Assembly (NCBI GenBank): GCA_007258455.2 | Contig: VDFB02373365.1 | Location: 222,114,353-222,178,352, forward strand | Length of the DNA: 64,000 nt | Source of the DNA: Sequoia sempervirens | Taxonomy: Eukaryota; Streptophyta; Pinopsida; Cupressales; Cupressaceae | Direction: 5' to 3' | In this document: in pieces, positions 43,331-55,040 of the stretch | Layout: each line of letters starts with the position of its first letter | Position numbering within the stretch: position 1 is the first letter of the stretch | The notes under the pieces: model-generated | What the model was told of the DNA's origin: nothing | The model's input: the letters and a program-made list of their open reading frames with translations, nothing else | Databases searched by the model: none | Made by a program: the position numbers and the translations under genes

Positions 43331-45489
43331 AGGATTTTCAATGAATAACCTAGGGGAAACACTTAGGAAATCAAAAATAAACATTTAAGCGCATGCCTAT
43401 ATAAGATAAAACTTCAAAATGAAAGGGCCAAGGAACCAAAACCAAAGCGAAAGAGGGTCCCTGCTTTCAACGGGGCGTGTGTCCAAAAAACTGCACAACA
43501 CTAGGGTATGCAAAGGTCATGTACCACCTTTACACCCCTTACCTTAGAAGGACAAGGCCCAACCTGGGAATTTATGTCATCTCAACAAAAGGTCATACAT
43601 GGTGAGTAAATTTGGGCATGATCAACTGTACCTTACTAAGCTATGGAAAAATGGTCTTATTATAGGCTTTAAAATCTCTCTAGGGAGTCCTCTAAATAGC
43701 TCAAGGGTATGTGAGGCACAACCTTGAACACTATTCTGTCACAAGTGTGGATTGATAACTTTTAGCGTAAAGCTTAGACCAACCCTACACCTCTTATATT
43801 AGAATCACCCAGAAATCAAGGCTTCCCTAGATACAACACGACTAGATTGGGGTACAAATTTTGTTCTCCCCCATTTATATACCTTGTCGGTAACACATAG
43901 TTGAGGTCATCCCTTGGGATGATGAAATCCCCAAGAAGGCCTCCTAAAGGGAAGCACAATTGCTAGGTGTTTTTGATCCCCAAAATCACACTAGGTATGA
44001 CAGGAGAGCATACACATAAAACTAGCAAGTCCTATGTTCTAATCTAAAACAAAAATGAGGAGATGCAAGATTTTTGATCCCCAAGATCATTCTAAGCATA
44101 ATGGGAGAGCATACGTCTATGCAACCCTCTAAACAAAGCAAACAAAGTTAATTACCCCTACTTTAACTTTAGTTCCTATTTTAGTGAAAAAATAATGTCT
44201 TGGACCCATGAACCTACAAAACCACTAGTTACTAGTTTCAAATTGAGTCTTGGACAGGTTTAACTAGTTGCACCACTTGTTAGTGTCAAAAGGTGAGCAA
44301 AAATCTAAGAAAATAATCAAAATTGATAAATTGTAACAAAAGAACGTCTCTGTCAAACAGAGGTGCAAACAATTTGAATAGAAGCACAATAGTCATTATC
44401 GTAAGCATAAAAACACAAACAATTAAGAAATTATACTTGATGCAAGTGTTGTTTTGCTAAATAGAGGCATTAATAGTCACCACGTAAGTGCCACAAGTCT
44501 CTACACAAGTGTCGACAGTCAATGTAGATGTGTAGAATGAAATTGCAACAAGTCTTATTAGAAGGTTAACCTTTCTATGTGTAGGAACAATTACACAGTG
44601 ACCAAAAACCTGCAAGTATTGTTAGCAGAAGACAACTATGGTCTGCTAAGCTTAAAGTTATCAAAATAAACTTGATTTTGAAACCTAACTAAGCTTGTAG
44701 ATAATATAGATAATGAGAAAAATTTATTTGTTAACCTTAAAGATGTGAATTTTCTATTTAGAAATATAAGTGTTGTATATCACAACACAATAATCGTGAG
44801 TTGCAACACAGGTGCGATGATGCGACACAAAGGTGCTGCAAGTCTAAGTGTAGGTGTCAATAAACAAGGCACAAGCACTTCAAGTTGACACAAAAGCATA
44901 ATTGTATACTGCACATGCACAATTCTATAGTGATAGCGAATAGAAAAAGAAAAGAATTTTTTTTTATCCTTTAAAGTGTATTTTAAAAGCCGAAAAGAAA
45001 ATTGTTAATGTAGCTAGGAACTTTAAGTATTATATATATATATATATATTTGTTTTTGTTGTTTTTATATGTATGTATATTTGAAATTTATGATTGATGT
45101 AAAAGAAAACAAGAAGTTTAAAGATAAACAGTAAGTTAATGTACAACTTAGGATTCTAAAACTAACTCAAAACCTACAAAACAACATAAAAATTCTAATA
45201 ATCTTGCAAGTAAAAATAAAGGTTAGACCAAAAGTTGATATTCTGCATATAAACACAAGTGCCATTCTGTGCACCACAGGTGCCTTTAGTCGCTACAGAG
45301 GCATGAAATTTTGAAGTAGAGGCATGGTAGGTCATGACGTAGGTGCAACAGGTCGCTATGCAGGTGCAACTTGTCACTACAAAAGTGTTGTTCTGTAAAG
45401 TGAAGTGCGAAAATGGAACCTGCAAGTTAAAACTTCACAAAAAACTCACAAAAACCATTAGAAAGGGATGTGGGTCCCATTGGGAATGA
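43331..45489. other. No gene; short-period degenerate repeats and (TA)n
   Basis: A block beginning TTTTTGATCCCCAA and containing GGAGAGCATAC occurs twice (about 43970 and 44073). At 44440-44930 and 45240-45400 the words AGGTGCAACAGGTCGCTAT, CAGGTGCAACTTGTCACTAC and relatives recur with a period of about 20 bp. No protein domain is seen. Confidence 0.45.
45029..45049. repeat. (TA)n microsatellite
   Basis: About ten uninterrupted TA dinucleotides. Confidence 0.9.
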
Positions 45490-47894
45490 AAAAATGAATT
45501 CAATGAAAATGTTAATGAATATAAAATAATAAAAAATGAAAGGAATGTATACAAATGAGTTATGTGCCTTCAACATTTCACCTCCATAGATTGAGCTCCC
45601 AAGCTTTGCACCCAAAAAGTTGTTGATTTGCTCAAGTGTTGATAGATGTGGATTGCTCTTGAAATTTTTTATAGTATAAATTAGAACAATTCAAATTGCA
45701 TAATGCCAAATGGAATGAGAAGGCTTCAATTTATAGATTTTTGGATGGAGGAATGGAGGGTTGAGATCTTCTTGTGGAATGTGTAACATCTAGGAAAAGT
45801 GTTGCACAATAGAAAACAAGATATTAGAAGCAAACAATGCAATATTAAAATATAGAATGCAAATCTAAATGTTAAGCAACAAAGAACATGGGAAAGTCAG
45901 AAACGTAAACAAAACTAGAACAATCTCACCAATTTCGAATGTATTTCCATGATTCATCTCGATTTCCCTTCTCCATTTTGCTTGTGTAGTATAATTGCCC
46001 TCAGATTTTTCGTAAGTTCGTGCAAGTATAGCCTAAGATAGTGATTAGAAAAATCGAAGATTCAAGACAAAGTGCTCTCAAAAGTCATAAGATTTCGCGA
46101 GAGATTGGAATGATGAATGACAAATCAATTTATAGAAAATTGATTATTCGAATGATAGGTCAAGATTGAAAGATCAACAGACGGTTGAGATCGACAGATT
46201 AGACATGCATTGATAACTGTTAGTAGTGACATGAGTGATACAAACTAGAAATAGGATTAAAGATTAAATAAATGATTTAATCTTTAGTTTGGCATTCGAA
46301 AACATAAGAAATATCTTTGCATGACAAAGATGAAGATTGATTATAACGACTCTCTATTCGAATGCATGCACGAGGTTTAATTAATTAAATAAGAATATTT
46401 AATTAATCCGCATGTACACGCAAATAAGTTAGAACTGGATGATTGAATGATTTGACGAAGAGATTACTCGAGACAACCACTCATACATCAAATCAAGAGT
46501 TAACTGAACAATTAAAATAGATGTCAAGTCGAGTAAAAGTGAATACTTAGATAACTCACATAATTATCTAAAGTATAGAGGAATGTGTTAAAATAGAATT
46601 AATGAATTAAATAATTCATTTAATTCAAGATCCGATATTTGAAGAATAATTAAATAAATAAGATTTATTTAATTAAGTGATGAAGAGATTTAAATGAATA
46701 ATTAAATAAAGAATTTATTTAATTATAGTTGAAATATGATAAAGAGTAAATTAAATAAGAATTTATTTAATTTGACAAGAAGGATAAGGTTAATTAGTAA
46801 CATAATTAAATAAAAAATGTTTATTTAATTAATCAGATAGAATAAAGAAAATGTGAAATAATTAAATAATTAAGATTATTTAATTAATAGAAGAATTAAT
46901 GTGAAGATGAATTAATTAAATAATTAAGATTATTTAATTAATGACCATGAAGAATAGGAATTATGAAGAATATTGAAGTCGCAGGCCTAAACCAGATTTC
47001 GGTGTCTACAAAATGGATAGTGGAGATTGAAGGAGATGGTGAAGGCTTAGCATTGTGACAAGTGTCACTAAGTGGATGCATTTGAATATGACATGTGGTA
47101 TGGGAAAGAGGGCAAGGTGTGCTCACACATAAGTGAGAAAATCTTGGAGAGAACAAAAAAAGTGACAAGTGGAGGGAAAGGTGCGCTCACACATTGGGAA
47201 GAACAAGTTTGACAAGTGGAAACAAAAGTGGCAAAGTGTAAGATGAGTAGGATTTGAAGATATGACAAGTGGTGATAAATGGAAAGTGTAGGGTGGCTCC
47301 ATGGGGAAGAGGATCTCACAAATGTGTGAGCATCAAATGAGAGAAGAGGTCAAAGATGACTTGGATATGGATAATGACATGTGCATGCAAGTCATTAAGA
47401 GGCTTGTAGGACACATGTCACATATCTACAAGTTTGGGGGAATGGGTAGAATTAAAAGTTAGAGAAGATATTAACAAGGATTAGGATGTGGATCAAGCTA
47501 ATTAATCATAGATTTATTAACTTAATCAAGATTAGGGGATTTGGAAGAATATGAACTAAGGTTAAATTAATTAAATAGTACAATATTTAATTAATTTAGG
47601 AAAGCCTATAGGATAATTAATTAAGCATGATATTATTAATTAAATAGTATTATATTTAATTAATTATAGGATGAGATGAAATAACTAATTAATTCAATAA
47701 TAATATTAATTAATTATTATAGGATGAAATAAAATAATTAATTAAATAATACAATATTTAATTAATTATAGAAAGGGGTGAAATAATTAATTAAATAATA
47801 TATTATTTAATTAATTATAGGGTGAAGGAAGAGATTAATTGAAATTTAGAATTTTAATTAATCAAATGTGTGATGTTAGAATTGGGTGTCTACA
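45490..47894 (+). repeat. AT-rich LTR-like repeat, copy 2 (interrupted)
   Basis: It aligns with 2635-3762 across its length apart from the insertion 45782-47010 and small indels. It ends TTAGAATTGGGTGTCTACA at 47894. The AATTAATTAAATA tandem tract is at 47570-47820. The left boundary is approximate and no target duplication was found. One locally expanded part (47095-47190) duplicates a GTGTGCTCACACAT word. Confidence 0.65.
45782..47010 (+). mobile_element. Solo LTR nested in AT-rich repeat copy 2
   Basis: 1,229 bp running from TGTAACATCTAGG to GATTTCGGTGTCTACA (TGT...ACA). It interrupts copy 2 exactly where copy 1 is continuous (GGAATGGACAATGG at 2911-2924). Flanks are GAATG (45777-45781) and AAATG (47011-47015), a 5-bp duplication with one change. 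It shares the GGTGTCTACA end and TTAATTAAATAA-rich 3' half with its host repeat, so the two are related LTR families. No coding capacity. Confidence 0.85.
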
Positions 47895-47969
47895 GTGGGG
47901 GTCTAGTGTGCATATTATTTAATATTTATACTTCTCTTCCCGATCTTCACAAGTGGGTGTTGGATTCCT

Positions 47970-48400
47970 AGAGGCCTCTTTTGGCAAGCATTATTGAGCT
48001 CTTCCCTTGTGCTAAAGATTTTTCATTGCCTCTTTTTCCTTTTCCAAGGATAAAAAATTGATGTTGAGAAAGTTGTGGGCTTGGGGGAGCAATCTCTCTC
48101 CATTAAGCCTTGGACAACCTCCTTTAATTCTCTTATTGAGCCACTAAATGTTCACCCAATGGGTTAGAATTCAAACCTCCCTTTTGAGTTTTGGGAGGTT
48201 TCATTTTATGAGGCCATAGACAACTCTATTGGCCGTTTCTTGAAAGTTGACGATTCCACTTCCTACATGGGGCACTCTACTTTTACTTGTATTTTGGTGG
48301 ATATTGACATCTCCAAGCCTCTTCGTGGGGATGTGGTTTTAATGGTTGGGGATATTGTTATGCCTTGCATAACCACCCCATTTTGTTTTTGGTCAAAATG
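47970..48400 (+). pseudogene. DUF4283 / LINE-ORF1-like fragment
   Basis: Translated in one frame with a stop, it gives LGEQSLSIKPWTTSFNSL, LPFEFWEVSFYEAIDNSIGR, FLKVDDSTSYMGHSTF and ILVDIDISKPLRGDVVLMVG. This is the pattern of the plant DUF4283 domain found before a CCHC zinc knuckle in LINE-type ORF1 and related proteins. The zinc knuckle itself is not seen. Read as an isolated relic; family assigned by motif recall. Confidence 0.6.
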
Positions 48401-48479
48401 GGCCCCCCTTGTGTTTGTTTGTCCTTGGTGTTCTTTCTTGGGTCTTAGGTGTTATTCTTTTTTCTCCTAAGTCCTTGTT

Positions 48480-50180
48480 CCTTTTGTTTTTGCGGGTTTG
48501 AAACATGGGGTGAAACTGGACTTAGAACTTTTGCAAAGTTGCTAGTATAGTTTTTCTTCTAGTCCCGGCCCTGTCTCTTGTATTGTCATTTTATTTGTTG
48601 TATTGTTTGTCTCGTGCTCTTGGGTTTATTTTCTCCCTTGGGTTTCTTTTGTTTTCTTCTCCTTTGCATTTCTTTTCCCTTTTGCAGAAGTAGAAGCATA
48701 ATGGAAATTGGACCCGAAACTTTGCAAGAATACAGAGTCTGAGTTTCATTCCGATCCCACTCTCGTTTGTTTGTCTTTTGTTTTGTCTCATTTTGTGTTT
48801 TGTTTTGGGATTTCCTTTTCCCCAATCCCGCTTCCCTTTGTTCTTTGGTTTCCCTCTATTGGTTTTCTTTCCCTTTGTCGGGAGTGGAGTCAGAATCAGA
48901 TCCGAACTTTGAACTTTTCTAAGTTCCGGATCCGAATTTGGTTGTGATCCCATCCCCATTCTTTTGTTGCCCTTTCCCTACTATGAGACTGGATCCAGAT
49001 TCAAAATGAAGTATGGAACTTTGACGAAGTTCCTAGTTCTATCTCGACTCCGCTGTCACTCCCGTTTTACCTTTGACGTACTTGTTGGTTGTGTAATCAA
49101 CTTCGTTTTGATTCTGCCCTGACCAACTGCATTAAATGCATTAATTACAACCTCCTCACACATGCGAAATGATTTTTAAAACCTTAATCAAGGTTATTTG
49201 GATCATTACACTTACTCAAAGCATTTTAACAAAAAAATAACCGAGAGAACTTGAAGAGGAGCACGATTTGGTTGTAGGAAAACGTGCGTGAGTGGATCCC
49301 TATCAAATTTCAACCTTTCTGGTAGCATTTTGAGGTAGGCGGGTTTCCCTATTTTGATTCATGTTTTCCTATTGATTTTGTTCGCCTTGTTGTTCTTCAT
49401 ACGTTTGCATGACTTTTCCCGTGAATCTTCGCATGTTTCTTTTCTTGCTATTGGTGTTTCGTTTGTCGTTATTTTGTGTTTTTTCATTCCCTCTTCCATT
49501 TTCTATTTGTCTTTTTATGGTCCCCATTGTTTTTGTTTGTCTCTTGTCATTTTTTCCTTTTTTGGTGGTGTTTTCATTCCATCGTGCCCTATTTTTGATT
49601 AGGTCTTTCCTTTTTGAGGGGTTCTAGTACCTTACAATTGTTTTAAATCTTTTCTCGAATCCCTCTGATCTTGTTTTTGTTGATCTTACAGGTTTTGGTC
49701 ATAGGGTTTTTGATGCCCTAGTTTTGATGTAAGTTGACGGGCCTTACGAGTTAGGGTTTTTTTTTTGCGCCCTTTTTCACATAGTTGCGCTAGCTTGCTC
49801 GATCCAGTCTTGTTGGTCTGGGTGGAGTTGAGATCGATTTCTGTTTCCATGCGTTCTTGTAACTCATATCCAAAATGGTGTCAACGTGTGGAGAGAATCC
49901 ACTTAGTTTTGATAATACATGGTAGAATTGGAGCCAGAGATGAACTCATCCATCAAAGTTTCGCATGAGAGTTCAGTTCCAAAAATGAGTCCACCTCTGA
50001 CCGATTCCAATCCCGATTTTGATACTTTTAACTTAGCGGGGTCAGGTCATCAAACATTACAGGATATTGAAACTTTGAAAGTTTCAATTTCGGATCTGGC
50101 TCCGGTCCCCATTCTGATTATGTTATTTGTTTCACTTCTCCAGTTCTTGATTTCCTCCCGGTCCTGCTCCCGACAGGTTT
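48480..50180 (+). repeat. Recurrent GGAACTTTG..AAGTTCC palindromic motifs
   Basis: Imperfect inverted repeats of the form GAACTTTGNNAAGTTCC recur at about 48525, 48715, 48905, 49015 and 50075. Each sits next to GGATCCGAA / AGTCGGAA-type words and TCCCATCCCCATTC-type T/C-rich spacers, with 100-190 bp between those in the first cluster. The stretch lies just upstream of ORF copy D and is probably LTR or leader sequence. A T-rich stretch at 49330-50296 ending CTTGTAG before the ORF could be an intron. Confidence 0.5.
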
Positions 50181-50305
50181 AAAATTTCACTAAGTATGGA
50201 GGGTTACCTAGGGAATAATAGAGAAGTGTGGAAGGATAACACTTGTAATGATGATTTTCATGCCTTTTGTTGGTCTAATCCAAGCTTGTCTTGTAGGAAT
50301 AAACA

Positions 50306-53300
50306 ATGTCAGGAGCATCAGAGGAATTTTCACAAAGAGAAGGGCAAGTTATAGAAAGCTCAAAGGGAGCAAAATCAAAGAACATAAAGTTGGAGCAATT
50401 ACCTTACACCTTGAGATATAAACACCAAGATGCTACCCTTACAACCAACAAGTTGGATTCAGAGTGGGAAAGAATCACAGACACTAATCTAGGCCCATTC
50501 AACTGTGAGGAGTTGCTTGTGGAAACTTTCTGTGAAGATGTGAATGGAAGGACTGAAAGAATAGCCCAATCTAGGCTGGCACATGTTACACTCTACCCCT
50601 ATCTATCCAATTCCTAGAGCTTATACTCACAATAGCAGGGGCATACAATCCTTTATCTAGACAATGTATGGACCTTCATGGGAATGTGATCATTGATCTA
50701 TCCGCACAAATGATGAGGTTCATGTATAATGCACCTACCCCAAAGAACCCCAAGGAATTAACTGAAGCAGAGGCATTGGAGTTGTTTAATAGGGACAAGG
50801 AAGCTAATAGGTCCCACATGAACAAGAAGTGGTTGAGAACTGAGAATAAGTCTTTAACTAAGGTTCTTGAACTACCCAAGAGGGGAGACTTCAAGAAGGA
50901 GATAGATGATCTAATTATGATGCTTTCTAGGGTATTTGGACAGGACTCAACATACTTCAAGGAATGAATGTTTCCATTCATTCAAAAAATTTTAGATGGT
51001 AGGAAACAATTTGATTGGGGTATGATTTTATCAGAAAACTTGCATAACCAAATGCTCAAGCTGGGGAAAACCAAAAATTTCTTCATGACCTCTTATGTCA
51101 TATATTCAACTGCAAGGAGGGGAATATTCCTTGGATTAAATGTAGTGGGAACATTAGGAGAGTCTTCTAGGAAAAATAAGGCATGGGAGCATTATGATTA
51201 GTTGACCTTGCAAACTTCAGAGCTACACTACAGAAGGGTCAATGATGCATTCCTCTATGTCATCATCAATTGGTTGACAGGAGATGTTGGGTATAGAATG
51301 AGCAAAGATACTATGGATTTCATTTTTGAATGGGGACATTAGTATATCCAATACCCCAAGTTCTCTTATTTTAGGTTGGCAGGCTTTGATGGACATCCTC
51401 ATCAATTGCCAAGATGCTACAGTGATAGGATTGTGCTTATGGAGTTTATTTATCAGGATCTGGGGGTTAATACAAAAGTTTCCAATAAACACAAGCCTGG
51501 ATGCCACAAATTCTCCATGAAATTGGGAGAATACTGTTGTGCTCACAATTTGGATGCAAAGACAGTATGTGAAGAGTTAAGATATCTAAACTTGGGATTG
51601 TATACATCAAGGAAACATTTTGACTTGGAGCACAAGATGAATAGCATAGCTCCTACCATTTTTGACAAGCATTTTAACTTGTTGGAGGATTTTTGGATTG
51701 ATTTACAAAATGATTATGATGTTAGGAAAAGAAATTATGAAAGGCTTACCATCCTGCAGATGATTGAGTATGGGGTAAAGGAAGATATTCCTGATACACT
51801 ATTAGATGATGGTGTAGTTTTGGATCCTGGGTATGAAGATGAGAATATAGGTACTAAAATCTTGGACCCAATAAATTGGGATGAGGAAGAATTCATTGAT
51901 ATCAAACAACTTGCCAGGACAGTGATGGATAGAAGCATCCAATGGGTGGTCATGAGGAAAAAGGAGCTATAAGCTCAATCCTCAAAGAAGAGGAAAGCAA
52001 TAGGTACCCAAGGATAAAAAAGAACAAAGAGGAGGACAGATCCTAAAGAACAATTGGAGTACTTTCCTCCTAGCTCTGGAGGAGATGTTGACCCAGGAAT
52101 TCCTACTCAAGAAACCCATGAATCACAAGGAGTAGAAGCTACAACAACTAGAGAATGAGCTTCATCTCAACCTTCCCTCCCATAGGAGTCTACTAGGGAA
52201 GTACTTGCAGGCAACCTTCATGAGTAGGCTAATAAAGACAAACAAAAAGAGGTTGAGATTCATGACATTGGCACTGATTCAAAGGCTACACAATCAGACC
52301 ATGAGCCTCTTGTGACCACAACTACTAAGGACATTCATGATGTTGGAATTGAGCATGTTTTAATTATGGAAGACCAGTAGAAATTTTTTGAGGATACAAA
52401 GGAGGCTGATGTGAAAGAAGAAGCTGAGGCACTTGCAAAGCAACAAGAGGCTGAAGCCATAACAAAGACTGATGATCTTGCTAGGCAGCACAAGGAGAAG
52501 GAAGACCTCCTACAACAACAAAAATAAAGTGGATGGAAAGCCAATGCAGAGAGGGAGAAGTTGGCCCTCTGGAAAAAGATTCATGATCTTGAAGAGGAAA
52601 AGGCCCAACAAAGGAGAGAAAAAGAGGACCTTGAAGCCAAGGCCAAGGCTGTAGAGGAGGCCCAAAGAGAGAAGGATGAAAAAGAGCTCTTGCTAAATAA
52701 ATTGGAGGCAGAAAAACAAGCCAAACATGAACAAGAAGCTACCAAAATGTGGGAGAAAGTTAAGCAATTGGAGAAACAAAGAGATGATATGTTAGAGCAA
52801 AGGAGATTGGAGGAGGAAAGAGAGAAAGATGAAGCTGATAGGATTGCAAAGGAAATAGCAGAAAAGGAGCAACAACAAGAAGTTGATTCCCAACCTAAGG
52901 TAACAATTCTGCAACCTCTTTCCTCTACCACTTCTTCTTCACAACAAGTGGTTACTCCTCCTGCTGCCCCAACATGGTTGAAGCTTAACCTAGAGAAGAA
53001 ACATATGATCCAAACCCAACCCCTAAACATGGATGATATGATGAAAGAGATTGAGAAGGAAAGGCCTAAGAAAAAGGCCCGAGTCCTTCACTCCACCAAA
53101 CTGACAGATGCTGGAGAGATTGTAACTGAATGTGCCATTCCTATGGTCAAAAAGGATAGATCAGAGATGCAGTTGAGTGATTATCAACTGGGTATTGTAA
53201 ACTTGGGAAGGCCTACAAGAAACCAAAAAATGGACCTGATTGATATTGTATCATCCTCCACCAAGTCCAGGATGATAAAGGATAAACAAAGGAAAGATGA

Positions 53301-54124
53301 GCTCAAGGCTCAATTAGATCAATTCCATAGGTTCTTAAAGGACCTATCTTGTTTCTATACAATTTGCTTCTCCACAAACACCAATTTTGTTAAGCAAGAA
53401 GGAAGCTGATGACCTTGTTGAGATGAGAAGCAAGGTAAAGATGTTGGATAGATGGATTAATAGGTTGAACCAAGAGGTGGAGGAACTACTTGTTGAAGCC
53501 CAGAAGGTTCATAAAGAAGCATTGGAAACATCCAATGATATGACTACATATGTTGAGGTCCTTTGGAAGCAAGAAGAAGAATACAAAGAACATGTGAGGA
53601 AATTGAAAGAAACTACTAAATTACCTCAACAAACACTCTTGGAACAATCTATCCTTGAAGAAGGTAATGAAGATTTAATTGATAAAACTATCAAAATTAT
53701 TAGATTTAGGACTTCATTTATTTTTTCCCATAGAAATGAGATACAATAGTTTAGCAAGGATTTGACAGATCAAATTGTGGAGTTGGAAGCAATCATAGCT
53801 ATGATGGTGAATGAAGATGTCCCTGTCAAGGATGGTTTCCCTCTTGATGAGTTAAGGAAAAAATGGGATAATAGATTTCAAGAGGCAATGCAGAAGGGAG
53901 ATGATGGTGATAACTTATTAATTGACAGGTTCATGGACATCAAAGAGGTAGTAAATATTGCTCGAAAGGAGCTTTCCAAATTGGATGATATGTAGTTCAC
54001 CTTTGCTGAATTAAAAAGAACAAAGTTTGAGGAAAGTTGGGTAGATGGGCCGGATGTGGACATGCTTAGATAAGTGTTGGATAGTTATGATGAATATCTA
54101 CTTGAACAAAAGATAGAGGAGTAA
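50306..54124 (+). pseudogene. Long decayed ORF, copy D of the LTR-ORF family
   Basis: It starts at ATG 50306 (MSGASEEF), soon after an acceptor-like CTTGTAG. The frame shifts near 50620 and again near 53370, with about 13 internal stops. Family blocks: ITDTNLGPFNCEELLVE; KQFDWGMILSENLHNQML; FFMTSYVIYSTA; YIQYPKFSYFRLAG; NLLEDFWIDLQNDYDVRKRN; PTWLKLNLEKKH; KKKARVLHSTKL; NLGRPTRNQKMD; and KDELKAQLDQF. It differs from the other copies in a very long Glu/Lys/Gln-rich predicted coiled coil at 52380-52900. It ends at TAA 54122-54124. Function unknown. Whether it sits inside an LTR could not be shown. Confidence 0.8.
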
Positions 54125-55040
54125 AGTGTATGGAATATTCTTTTTTGAATGAAGCATTAGATGATATGGTCAACTGGGCAGCTCTCCCCTATTTTTTAGG
54201 ATCATAACACAAGTTCAACTAAGGATTCCCCAACAATTAGACCTTCTCCTTGTGCATTAGATTTTGATACAGAGTCATCAACAATTGAATTGAAGATCAT
54301 GATGGGTAGTCATCTCATGCAACTCCAGTTGTTCCCTGATTGGTGGATCTCAAATTTTTGATTGGAGGACTTAGTGTTAAACTGGTCTATATGTAGTTTT
54401 TTTCTCCATGTTGTAAAGGTCGGCTAATTGAAGAAGGATTAGCATCCTAAGGATAATTTTAGGAGAATTTTCATAGTTATAAGCTTTTACAGTTTTATGC
54501 AAAGATACTTAGACATTTTTATAGTTTTCAATACAATATATGTCATTTTCCAGAATTATTTTTAATGATAATGTCAATGAACAATGGTCATTCGTATGCT
54601 AGTGAATGATGTGCATAAATGTTTCTTATTTGATGAAAGTCAATAGAAGATTTTGAATTTGAGATTGTTTCCATTAAATTATCTGTGAATGAGATTTCTT
54701 GGTGTTTATTGATCTATGAGTTTTAATGATGAGCTGGTGATGTGTTCTTGTTTGATGTTGAAGTTTATGAATGGTGAATGATTTTCATGTCTTGAATTTT
54801 CACTATGAATGAATGCAATGGTATGGATTTTTCTATAGATTGTATCATTTTATGGTTTAGTTGTTTAAAAGGAATGCTCATTATGAAGTTTGTATGTATA
54901 AATTGAAGGAAATCTACATTTATGTTTTGCTGTCCTAAGCTCTATTCTATCTTTTGATATTTATTTACAACCCCAAATGTAGATTAATTTGTATGATGCA
55001 ATTTGTATCCCTTTACCAGAAAACCCCTTGAACATTACAG
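54125..55040. other. No gene; possible 3' UTR or R/U5 after copy D
   Basis: AT-rich sequence with ATGAATG-type simple runs (54590-54800) and no protein domain. By analogy with gypsy-2 it could be the promoter-R-U5 part of an LTR, but no ends were found. Confidence 0.3.

Noticed and set aside
2635..47894. The two AT-rich repeats as the LTR pair of one 45-kb element
   Set aside because: The sequence between them is made of many independent elements on both strands, and no common target duplication was found. They are more likely independent dispersed copies.
49354..49627. Hydrophobic plus-strand ORFs (F/L/S-rich)
   Set aside because: T-rich non-coding stretch read in several frames. No homologous blocks, and more likely intron or leader sequence.
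52581..53030. Minus-strand Ser/Cys-rich ORF of 149 residues
   Set aside because: Antisense shadow of the Glu/Lys/Gln-rich coiled coil in copy D.
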